Positions 45,857 through 53,112 of a stretch of DNA of 64,000 nt are shown here, one piece after another. Both the position numbers and the translations under genes were made by a program. The notes beneath the pieces are model-generated. The model searched no databases. It was not told the origin of the DNA and saw only the letters and a list, made by a program, of their open reading frames with translations. The number at the start of each line of letters is the position of its first letter. The stretch's first letter is position 1. This DNA is from Sphingomonas sp. (GTDB lineage Bacteria > Pseudomonadota > Alphaproteobacteria > Sphingomonadales > Sphingomonadaceae), in assembly GCA_019635535.1 (NCBI GenBank), contig JAHBZH010000001.1, positions 1,330,995 to 1,394,994 of the forward strand, read 5' to 3'.

Positions 45857-46500
45857 GGCCCAACGGCTTCGAGTCTTCTCGGCGTTCCGCCCAACAGGGC
45901 TTCACGCCCCTTCGGCGTTCCGCCGAACACGGCTTCACGCTGGTGGAAATGCTGATCGCGCTGGCGATCTTCGGGATGCTGACGGCGGCGGGGGTGGCCC
46001 TGCTGTCGGTCAGCGCGCGGACGCAGGAGACGGCGGACCGGCTGCTCGCCGAGACGGGCGAGGTGCGGCGGCTCCAGGCGTTGCTGACTGCCGACATGGC
46101 GCAGGCGGCGCCGCGCATCCATCGCGACGGCGACGGGCGACCGCAGCGCGCTTTCACCGGGGCCAGCGGCGAGCAGGAGATGCTCATGGCCTTCGTCCGG
46201 CGCGGCTGGAGCGCGGGCGACGAGGGCGCGGCGCTGCAGCGGGTCGGCTATCGGCTGCGCGGCGGGGTGCTGGAGCGGCTGGCCTTCGAACGGGTCGACG
46301 GCGGCGGCGGGGCGACGATCGTGCCGCTGATCGACGGCGTAAGCGTGGCGCGGCTGCGCTATCGCGATGATCGCGGCGAATGGCGCGATGCCTGGGACCC
46401 GGCCGACGGCACGCGGCTGCCGGCGGCGATCGAGCTGGTGACGGACAGCGCGCGACACGGGCTGCTGCGGCAGGTCTTCGTGGTGGGGACGGGCCGGTGA
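45853..46500 (+). CDS. gspJ: GspJ-type minor pseudopilin with duplicated leader motif
   Basis: 215 residues. The functional site is HGFTLVEMLIALAIFGMLTAAGVALL; 11 residues before it lies a second copy reading QGFTPLRRSAE. The body contains LQALLTADMAQAAPRIHRDG and the C-terminal RLPAAIELV typical of GspJ, which caps the pseudopilus with GspI and GspK. ATGA overlap with gspI, GTGA overlap with gspK. Confidence 0.92.
   Translation: MRPNGFESSRRSAQQGFTPLRRSAEHGFTLVEMLIALAIFGMLTAAGVALLSVSARTQETADRLLAETGEVRRLQALLTADMAQAAPRIHRDGDGRPQRAFTGASGEQEMLMAFVRRGWSAGDEGAALQRVGYRLRGGVLERLAFERVDGGGGATIVPLIDGVSVARLRYRDDRGEWRDAWDPADGTRLPAAIELVTDSARHGLLRQVFVVGTGR
45888..45940 (+). repeat. 33-bp tandem repeat in gspJ leader
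   Basis: One 33-base unit with three base changes (45888-45920), followed by 20 bases (45921-45940) identical to the third partial unit in gspH. Repeat edges and phase match those in gspH exactly. Confidence 0.93.
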
Positions 46501-47477
46501 AGGTGCCGTGGAAAGAGCGCGGCGCGGCCCTGCTGGCAGTGCTGCTGCTGGTCGCCGTTACCGGCGCGATCGCGGCGGCGGCGATGGAGAAATTGCGGCT
46601 GTCCCGCGCGGTGGCGGCCAATACCTATGCGCTCGATCAGGCGCGGGCCCATGCGAACGGCATCGCCGAGCTGGCCCTGCTCACCATCGACGATCTGCAA
46701 TCGCAGGACCGGGACAAGACCACCTTGGCCGGTGGCTGGCAGGGGAGCGTGCGGCAAATTCCGCTGCCGGACGGCGGGCTGGCGAGCGTGCAGGTTCGCG
46801 ACGGCGGCAATTGCTTCAACCTCAACAGCGTGGTCGAGGGCGATCCGCGCACAAGGCTGGTCCGGCGCAATACCGGCGTGTCGCAATTCGCCGGGCTGAT
46901 GATGCTGACCGGCATCGGCGAGGGCGAGGCGCGGCGGATCGCCGAGGCGGCGGCGGACTGGGCGGACAGCGATTCGATCTCCGCGTCCGCCGGGGCGGAG
47001 GACGCGGCCTATGGCGGCGGTGCGGCGCCGTTCCGTGCGCCCAACACCTTGTTCGCCGATGTCGGCGAGGCGCGGGGGCTGGCGGGGATGACTCCTGAGA
47101 TTTTCGCGCGGCTGCGGCCGTGGCTGTGTGCGCTGCCGGTGGCGAGCCTGTCGCCGCTCAACGTCAACACGCTGACCGAGAATCAGGCGTCGCTGCTGGC
47201 GATGTTGGCGCCCGGCCAGATCGACGTGGCCCGCGCCCGGCGGATCATCGCGGCGCGGCCGGCGGCGGGGTGGGACACTATGGTCGATTTCTGGCGCACC
47301 GAATCGCTCAGCGAGCTGGCCGTGCCGCTGGACGCGCAGCTCCAGCCGCAGGTGAAATCGTCCTGGTTCGCGCTCGACGTGCGGGTCGCATTGATGGGCG
47401 CCGAATTCGCCGAGGACGTGCTGGTCGATGCGCGGATGGCGCCGGTGCGGCTGTCGGCGCGAAGCTGGCGCGAGTAG
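46497..47477 (+). CDS. gspK: GspK-type minor pseudopilin
   Basis: 326 residues. Processing should occur before AALLAVLLLVAVTGAIAAAA in a short leader KVPWKERG. The large GspK domain follows, with FNLNSVVEG, PLNVNTLTENQASLLAMLAPG and a helical SAM-like part. GspK initiates the pseudopilus tip. GTG start coupled to gspJ. No gspL, gspM or gspN follows; the next gene is convergent. Confidence 0.92.
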   Translation: MKVPWKERGAALLAVLLLVAVTGAIAAAAMEKLRLSRAVAANTYALDQARAHANGIAELALLTIDDLQSQDRDKTTLAGGWQGSVRQIPLPDGGLASVQVRDGGNCFNLNSVVEGDPRTRLVRRNTGVSQFAGLMMLTGIGEGEARRIAEAAADWADSDSISASAGAEDAAYGGGAAPFRAPNTLFADVGEARGLAGMTPEIFARLRPWLCALPVASLSPLNVNTLTENQASLLAMLAPGQIDVARARRIIAARPAAGWDTMVDFWRTESLSELAVPLDAQLQPQVKSSWFALDVRVALMGAEFAEDVLVDARMAPVRLSARSWRE

Positions 47478-47478
47478 A

Positions 47479-48144
47479 TCAGCCCCGCGCGTCGAGCCTG
47501 CGGCCCAGCGCGACGAAGAGGGTGATGAACACCGGCACCATCACGATCGAGAGCACCACCTTCGCGACCATCTGACCCGCCAGCAGCCCGGCGATCGGGA
47601 AGATGCCGTAAAAGGCGATGGTGATGAACAGGAAGGTATCGACGATCTGGGAGAGCACGCTGGCGATCGCACCGCGCAGCCAGACCCAGGAGCCGACACC
47701 CGGCGCGCCGTCCGCGCCCTTGCCGCGCAGGGCGGTGAAGATGGTGACGTTGAGGATCTGGGAAATGCCGTAGGCGATGATGCCGGCGAGCCAGATGCGC
47801 GGTGTCGCGCGCATCATCAGATCGAAGGCGGCGAGGCGGTCGGGCGCCATTTCCGGCGAGGCGGGCAGCGCCAGCACGAGCGTCGTCAGCAGCATCGAGA
47901 AGAGCAGGGGCACGAAGCCGATCAGCACCAGCTTGTTGGCGACCGGGCGACCATACAGCTCCGCCACCGCGCTGGAGGTGATGACCAGGAAGAGGAAGGC
48001 GAAGATGCCGGCCTCGACCGCCAATGGTCCCAAGGCGACCTGCTTGTTGCCGAGCACGCCGGCGATGCAGACCATGCCGCCGTAGAAGATCGCGAACCAG
48101 AAGAGCGCGGGGCGCATCGGCAAGGTGGAGCTGTCGTTCATCAC
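47479..48144 (-). CDS. Queuosine precursor transporter (YhhQ/VUT family)
   Basis: 221 residues with six or more membrane helices (FWFAIFYGGMVCIAGVLG, GIFAFLFLVITSSAVAELYG, LVLIGFVPLLFSMLLTTLVLA and others). The VUT/COG1738 signature is visible around AELYGRPVANKLVLIGF and ARIIAYGISQILNV-like AGIIAYGISQILNVTIFTAL. Members import preQ0/preQ1 for queuosine synthesis. Convergent with gspK, one base between them. Confidence 0.88.
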   Translation of the reverse strand: MMNDSSTLPMRPALFWFAIFYGGMVCIAGVLGNKQVALGPLAVEAGIFAFLFLVITSSAVAELYGRPVANKLVLIGFVPLLFSMLLTTLVLALPASPEMAPDRLAAFDLMMRATPRIWLAGIIAYGISQILNVTIFTALRGKGADGAPGVGSWVWLRGAIASVLSQIVDTFLFITIAFYGIFPIAGLLAGQMVAKVVLSIVMVPVFITLFVALGRRLDARG

Positions 48145-48215
48145 GACGACGTAACCGCTTTCGCCGCGCGCAAAAAGGGCTTTCCGTTCCGCCCGGTTCC
48201 GGCCATCTAGCAGAG

Positions 48216-49208
48216 GTGATTGAGACGAGACTGGATGTGCTGGCGATCGGCGACGCCGTCGTGGACGTGATCGCCACCGCCGAAGACGATTTCCTCGCGG
48301 AAGAGGGGCTGGTGAAGGGGTCGATGCAGGTGCTCGACGCCGCCGGCGCGACGCGCCTCTATGCGCGGATGAACCAGGCGCGCGAGACGAGCGGCGGATC
48401 GGCGGCGAACACGATGGCCGGCGTCGCGGCTTTGGGCGGGCGGGCCGGCTTCGTCGGGCAGGTGGCGAAGGACCAGCTCGGCGAGATTTTCGCCCACGAC
48501 ATCCGCGCCCTCGGCGTCGAATTCGCGACCCCGCCGATCGATGCGGGCGAGCCCACCGGCCGCTGCCTCATTCTGGTGACGCCCGACGCGCAGCGCACGA
48601 TGAACACCTTCCGCGGCGCGGCGCACCAATTGTCGGCCGACGCGCTCGACGAAGCGCAAATCCGCGGCGCGGCGATCCTCTATCTGGAAGCCTATCTGTG
48701 GCGCTCGCCCGGCCCGCGCGCGGCGATGGAAAAGGCGATGGCGATCGCCCATGACGCGGGCCGCAAGGTCGCCTTCACCCTCTCCGACATCGCCTGCATC
48801 CAGCCGCACCGGGCCGAGATCATGGCGATGCTGCAATCGGGCGCGATCGACATGCTGTTCGCCAACGAGGCGGAAATCCGCTCGCTCGCCGACACCGACG
48901 ACAATGAGGCGGCGATCGCGGCGATTGCGGCCACGGTGCCCTTGCTTGTCGTCACCTGCGGCGAGAAAGGCGCGCTGGCGGTGGCGAATGGGCAGCGGGT
49001 GTCCGTGCCGATCGCGCGGATCGGCCGGGGCGTGGTCGATACGACCGGCGCGGGCGACCTCTTCGCCGCCGGCTTTCTGGTCGGTCAGGCGCAGGGCAAG
49101 GATCTCGAGGCATCGCTCCGCATGGGCGCGATCGCGGCGGCGGAGGTGATCTCCCATTTCGGCGCGCGCCCGGAGGCGGACCTGCGCGAGCTGGTGGCGG
49201 CGGCATGA
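48216..49208 (+). CDS. Adenosine kinase (PfkB family)
   Basis: 330 residues. PfkB signatures are GGSAANTMAGVAALGGRAGFVGQV near the N-terminus and VVDTTGAGDLFAAGFL (catalytic Asp) near residue 277. LDVLAIGDAVVDVIA opens the domain. The protein matches the alphaproteobacterial adenosine kinase type, making AMP from adenosine. A GTG start at 48216 is assumed; it gives the family length. Coupled by a 4-base overlap (ATGA) to the LOG-like gene. Confidence 0.88.
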   Translation: MIETRLDVLAIGDAVVDVIATAEDDFLAEEGLVKGSMQVLDAAGATRLYARMNQARETSGGSAANTMAGVAALGGRAGFVGQVAKDQLGEIFAHDIRALGVEFATPPIDAGEPTGRCLILVTPDAQRTMNTFRGAAHQLSADALDEAQIRGAAILYLEAYLWRSPGPRAAMEKAMAIAHDAGRKVAFTLSDIACIQPHRAEIMAMLQSGAIDMLFANEAEIRSLADTDDNEAAIAAIAATVPLLVVTCGEKGALAVANGQRVSVPIARIGRGVVDTTGAGDLFAAGFLVGQAQGKDLEASLRMGAIAAAEVISHFGARPEADLRELVAAA

Positions 49209-49774
49209 AGCGTTTGGCCGTTTATTGCGGGGCCTCGATGGGGACCGATCCGGCTTTCGTCGAGACGGCGCATGTGCTGGGCCGGATCATGGCCGCGCGG
49301 GGCATCGGCCTGGTCTATGGTGGCGGACGGCTCGGGCTGATGGGCGTGGTCGCCGATGCGGTGATGAAATCGGGCGGCGAGGCTTATGGGGTCATTCCCC
49401 GGGCGCTGATCGATCTGGAGGTCGCGCATACCGGTCTGACCGAATTGCACGTCGTCGACACGATGCACGAGCGCAAGGCGCGGATGACCGATCTCGCCGA
49501 CGCCTTCGTCGCCATCCCCGGCGGCATCGGCACGCTGGACGAATTGTTCGAGGCGTGGAGCTGGAACGCGCTCGGCTATCATGCCAAGCCTTTCGCCCTG
49601 CTCAACGTCGCCGGTTTCTGGGACGGGATGATCGGCTTTCTCGATCATGTGACGACGAGCGGCTTCATGTCGCCGGCGCGGCGCGGGCAATTGCTGGTCG
49701 CCGACGGGATCGACGAAGCGCTGGACAAGCTGGACGGCGCGATCGCGGCGGCCGAACGCAAGATGGTCTGGTAA
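49205..49774 (+). CDS. LOG family nucleotide 5'-monophosphate phosphoribohydrolase (TIGR00730)
   Basis: 189 residues. VYCGASMGTDPAFVETA, VYGGGRLGLMGVVAD and IPGGIGTLDELFEAWSW are the TIGR00730/LOG signatures (PGGxGTxxE). Such enzymes release the base from nucleoside monophosphates, in bacteria often AMP or cytokinin nucleotides. It sits between adenosine kinase and a nucleoside transporter, so a role in purine salvage is likely. Confidence 0.94.
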   Translation: MKRLAVYCGASMGTDPAFVETAHVLGRIMAARGIGLVYGGGRLGLMGVVADAVMKSGGEAYGVIPRALIDLEVAHTGLTELHVVDTMHERKARMTDLADAFVAIPGGIGTLDELFEAWSWNALGYHAKPFALLNVAGFWDGMIGFLDHVTTSGFMSPARRGQLLVADGIDEALDKLDGAIAAAERKMVW

Positions 49775-49797
49775 AAGCCGGGCCGGGGGGAGGGACC

Positions 49798-51045
49798 ATG
49801 AACCGCTATCTGATCGGCATTGCCGGCATCGCCCTCATTCTGGGCATCGCCTTCCTGCTCTCCTCCAATCGCAAGGCGATCCGGCTGCGCGTCGTCGGCG
49901 CGGCTTTCGCGCTGCAGGCGGGCCTTGCCTTGCTTGTGCTCGGCACGCCCTGGGGTCAGCGCGTGATCGGCGCGATGTCGGCCGGCGTCTCCAACCTGCT
50001 CGGCTATGCCAAGGCGGGCACCGACTTCATCTTCGGCCCGCTCGCTTCGCCCGAAATGGGTGCGAACAGCTTCGCCATCGCCGCGCTGCCGGTCATTATC
50101 TTCTTCGCCTCTTTGATCTCGATCCTCTATTATCTCGGCATCATGCAGCTCATCATCAAATGGGTGGGCGGCGCGATCCAGCTCGTGACGGGGATCACCA
50201 AGGTGGAATCCCTGGGCTCGGCGGCGAACATCTTCGTCGGCCAGTCGGAAAGCCCGCTGGTCATCAAGCCCTATCTCGCCAACCTCACCCCGGCGCAGCT
50301 CTTCTGCATCATGAGCGTCGGCATGGCGGGCGTCGCCGGCACGATCCTCGGCGCCTATGCCAGCATGATCGGCCCGCACCTGCTGCCCTATCTGCTCGCC
50401 GCCAGCTTCATGTCGGCGCCGGGCGGCATCCTGATGGCGAAGATCATCATGCCGGACGATCCGGCCTCGGTCGGCATCGAGCCCGAGCCGATCGACGAGG
50501 CCGAGCATGGCGAGGAGCGCCCGGCCAACATCATCATGGCCGCCGCGATGGGCGCGCAGACCGGCGTCAAACTGGCCGTTGCGGTTGGTGCGATGGTACT
50601 CGCCTTCGTGGCTCTGGTCGCGCTGGCCAACGGCCTGCTCGGCGGGATCGGCGGCTGGTTCGGCTATCCCGAGCTGTCGTTTCAGCAGATCCTCGGCTGG
50701 GTGTTCCAGCCGGTCATGTACATGCTCAATGTGCCGTGGAACGAAGCGGGGCAGGCGGGCGCATTGTTCGGGACCAAGGTGGTGCTGAACGAATTCGTCG
50801 CCTTCATCGATCTCGGTGCGGCGCAGACGGCGGGAACGCTGTCGCCCGCGACGATCGCGATCGTCACCTTCGCGCTCTGCGGCTTCGCCAATTTCAGCTC
50901 GATCGCGATCCAGATGGCGGTGACGGGCGGGCTGGCGCCCAACCAGCGTCCGATGATCGCCAGGCTCGGCCTGAAGGCGCTGGCGGCGGGCAGCCTTGCC
51001 AACCTGATGAGCGCGGCGCTGGCCGGGCTGATCCTGTCGGCCTGA
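49798..51045 (+). CDS. Concentrative nucleoside transporter (CNT/NupC family)
   Basis: 415 residues with about ten membrane segments. The CNT core appears as GQSESPLVIKPYLANLTPAQLF and later NEFVAFIDLGAA plus FALCGFANFSSIAIQ. Family members import nucleosides with protons or sodium. The first conserved motif reads QSES where many CNTs have QTEA, a modest difference. The ATG follows ggggggaggg. Last gene of the adenosine kinase-LOG-transporter run. Confidence 0.94.
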   Translation: MNRYLIGIAGIALILGIAFLLSSNRKAIRLRVVGAAFALQAGLALLVLGTPWGQRVIGAMSAGVSNLLGYAKAGTDFIFGPLASPEMGANSFAIAALPVIIFFASLISILYYLGIMQLIIKWVGGAIQLVTGITKVESLGSAANIFVGQSESPLVIKPYLANLTPAQLFCIMSVGMAGVAGTILGAYASMIGPHLLPYLLAASFMSAPGGILMAKIIMPDDPASVGIEPEPIDEAEHGEERPANIIMAAAMGAQTGVKLAVAVGAMVLAFVALVALANGLLGGIGGWFGYPELSFQQILGWVFQPVMYMLNVPWNEAGQAGALFGTKVVLNEFVAFIDLGAAQTAGTLSPATIAIVTFALCGFANFSSIAIQMAVTGGLAPNQRPMIARLGLKALAAGSLANLMSAALAGLILSA

Positions 51046-51079
51046 TCGGGCCGGCATTGGAATCGGCGCCGCAAAGGAC

Positions 51080-51349
51080 TAGGGTCCGGACTCATAACTG
51101 GCAACGGCCGTGACGGGATGGATTTCGGGTCGGGGCAAGGAGCGAGGAGGGAGCGATGCTTTCGCATCGTGACCGACGAGCGACGCAGCCCTGGCGCGAA
51201 AGCCGCCCGCCGCTTCGCGGTCGTCCGGAGAAGGCCGCCGGCCGCGTCGGTCGGCTGGACCGGGCCACCAGCCCGGCCTGCACCGCTCTCCTTGCCGGCG
51301 GCCTTCTCCGGACGATCCCGGCCATTGCCAGTTATGAGTCCGGACCCTA
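51080..51349. mobile_element. MITE with 28/29-bp terminal inverted repeats and TA ends
   Basis: Ends are tagggtccggactcataact... at 51080-51108 and its reverse complement at 51321-51349, matching 28 of 29 bases. Both ends are TA-GGGTCC, consistent with a TA target duplication as made by IS630/Tc1-mariner-type transposases. The 270 bases have no convincing gene. Inside, a perfect 22-bp inverted repeat (51221-51242 and 51294-51315) encloses a further small hairpin (ccgggc/gcccgg at 51260-51276). Together with 30 bases of spacer it fills the 314-base gap 51046-51359; a transposase must act from elsewhere. Confidence 0.85.
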
Positions 51350-51359
51350 ATTTCGCACC

Positions 51360-52313
51360 ATGACCGATATCGCTTCCGCTCCCGCCACCGTGGCGTCCGT
51401 CTCGCTGCTCGATTCCGCCCGCGACCCCGAGGGTTTCGCCGAGCGGCTGGGCGGCTCCTTCGCCCGCTACGGCTTCGCCATCATTTCCGATCACGGCATC
51501 CCCGCCGATTTGATCGCGCGCGCCGAGGAGAAGGCCAGGGCCTTCTTCGCTTTGCCCGAGGAGGTGAAGCGCACCTATCACATCGCCGGCGGCGGCGGCG
51601 CACGCGGCTATACGCCGTTCGGCATCGAGACCGCCAAGGGCGCGAACGCCTACGATCTCAAGGAATTCTGGCATGTCGGGCGCGAGCTGCCCGAGGGCCA
51701 TCGCTATGCCGACGTGATGGCGCCCAATCTGTGGCCGAAGGAAGTGCCGGGCTTCAGGGAGACTTTCCTGGAGCTCTATGCCGCGTTCGACACGGCGGGG
51801 CTGCGCATCCTGGAGGCGATCGCCCGCTATCTCGGCCTCGCGCCGGACTGGTTCGAGGACACGGTGGCGGACGGCAATTCCGTCATGCGCCTGCTCCATT
51901 ATCCGCCGACGCCGGGCGACGGGCCGAACGTGCGGGCCGGCGCGCATGAGGACATCAATACGATTACCCTGCTGCTCGGCGCCGAGGAAGCGGGGCTGCA
52001 ACTGCTCGACCGCGACGGCAACTGGCTGCCGGTGACGCCCAGGCCCGGCGAGCTCGCCGTCAATATCGGCGACATGCTGCAGCGGCTGAGCAACCGGAAG
52101 CTCGTCTCGACCACGCACCGGGTGGTCAATCCGCCGCCCGAGCGGCGCGGCTTCTCGCGCTATTCGATGCCCTTCTTCCTGCACTTCCGCCCCGATTTCC
52201 TGATCGAGACGTTGCCGAACTGCATCGATGCGGAACATCCGGACCGGTTTCCGGAGCCGATCAGTTCGCACGATTATCTTCTGGAGCGGCTCCGGGAGAT
52301 CAAGCTGGTCTAG
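51360..52313 (+). CDS. Isopenicillin N synthase-like 2OG-Fe(II) oxygenase
   Basis: 317 residues. N-terminal YGFAIISDHGIPADLI is the DIOX_N domain, and the 2OG-FeII core has AGAHEDINTITLL (His, Asp) and TTHRVVNPP (distal His) with RYSMPFF supplying the Arg-x-Ser that binds 2-oxoglutarate. Family members oxidise very varied substrates; this one is unknown. The gene starts 10 bases after the MITE, so that element now forms its upstream region. Confidence 0.92.
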   Translation: MTDIASAPATVASVSLLDSARDPEGFAERLGGSFARYGFAIISDHGIPADLIARAEEKARAFFALPEEVKRTYHIAGGGGARGYTPFGIETAKGANAYDLKEFWHVGRELPEGHRYADVMAPNLWPKEVPGFRETFLELYAAFDTAGLRILEAIARYLGLAPDWFEDTVADGNSVMRLLHYPPTPGDGPNVRAGAHEDINTITLLLGAEEAGLQLLDRDGNWLPVTPRPGELAVNIGDMLQRLSNRKLVSTTHRVVNPPPERRGFSRYSMPFFLHFRPDFLIETLPNCIDAEHPDRFPEPISSHDYLLERLREIKLV

Positions 52314-52457
52314 GCCCCATCCGGCCTTTGTCCTTCGGCGGCGCTCGGCTTCCCTCCGGCGGCTTGCGCTGACCCAGCCCTTGGAATGTAGGATTTCCTC
52401 TGTCATCGTTGCTGCGAATCGCGGGCTCTGCCCCGCGCGGCTCCTTGAACTGTTCCT

Positions 52458-52533
52458 CCCCACATTCCTTGCCCTGGATACCCTTGCGGGGGAGAGGCCC
52501 CTCCCCGACGTGGCGTCAACTTAGTCAACTTCC
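52458..52533. repeat. Intergenic repeat, including 28-bp dispersed repeat copy 2
   Basis: Within the gene-free 52314-52579 stretch, cctcccc...gggggag arms precede the 28-base repeat at 52506-52533 (cgacgtggcgtcaacttagtcaacttcc). The rest of the stretch shows no gene. The arms resemble the ccctctcccc ends of the elements in glyS and gcvPB. Confidence 0.65.
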
Positions 52534-52579
52534 ACACGCTCCGAAGCGGGGGGAGGCCGCGAGGCGGATGCCGGCCGAG

Positions 52580-53023
52580 CTAGCCCGCGTCCTTGAGGTT
52601 GGCCGGACCGAAGCCGTGCGGGATCAGCTCGGAGATGAGATGGATGGCCGTTTCGGTGCCGTCGCCGTCGGAGGATACCACCTCCAGGTCGCGGCCCGAC
52701 AACTGGGCGGCTTCCAGGATCGACTGGCGGCAGCCGCCGCAGGGGGTGACGAGCGCGGCGCCGTGGAGCGCGCCGTCCGCGCCGACATGACCGCCGGCGA
52801 CCGCGATGCGTGCCACCTTGTCCAGACCGAAAGCCTGGCTGGCGGCGGTGAGGGCCGCGACCTCGGCGCACACGCCCAGCCGGTAGCAGGCATTTTCCAT
52901 GTTCGATCCGACGACGATCTCGCCGTCCACCGACTCGATCGCGCAGCCGACCGAGAAACGGGAATAAGGCGCGTAGGCGGCGAGCGCGGCCTGGCGGGCG
53001 CGGGCGACGAGCGGATCGGTCAT
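52580..53023 (-). CDS. cdd: Cytidine deaminase
   Basis: 147 residues, the small tetrameric type. Zinc site: GVCAEVAAL supplies Cys and the proton-shuttle Glu, TPCGGCRQ the other two Cys. The substrate-binding NMENACYRLG is present. It converts cytidine and deoxycytidine to uridine forms. Start is the ATG at 53023. Convergent with the IPNS-like gene, same direction as the TonB receptor upstream of it. Confidence 0.96.
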   Translation of the reverse strand: MTDPLVARARQAALAAYAPYSRFSVGCAIESVDGEIVVGSNMENACYRLGVCAEVAALTAASQAFGLDKVARIAVAGGHVGADGALHGAALVTPCGGCRQSILEAAQLSGRDLEVVSSDGDGTETAIHLISELIPHGFGPANLKDAG

Positions 53024-53057
53024 GCGTGAACCATAAGCATCGCGCGGGCAAAAAGAA

Positions 53058-53089
53058 GGGGCCGCCGCGAGTATCCCCGCGGCGGCCCC
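53058..53089 (-). terminator. Rho-independent terminator after the TonB receptor gene
   Basis: 12-bp perfect GC stem (ggggccgccgcg / cgcggcggcccc) with an 8-base loop, followed on the minus strand by ttcttttt. It lies 24 bases downstream of the receptor stop. Confidence 0.85.
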
Positions 53090-53112
53090 GATCTCTTGTC
53101 CGAAGCGGCGAC

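Noticed and set aside
45021..45940. CRISPR-like array from the 33-bp repeats
   Set aside because: The units are directly adjacent without spacers, encode the prepilin leader in frame and number only two or three per site.
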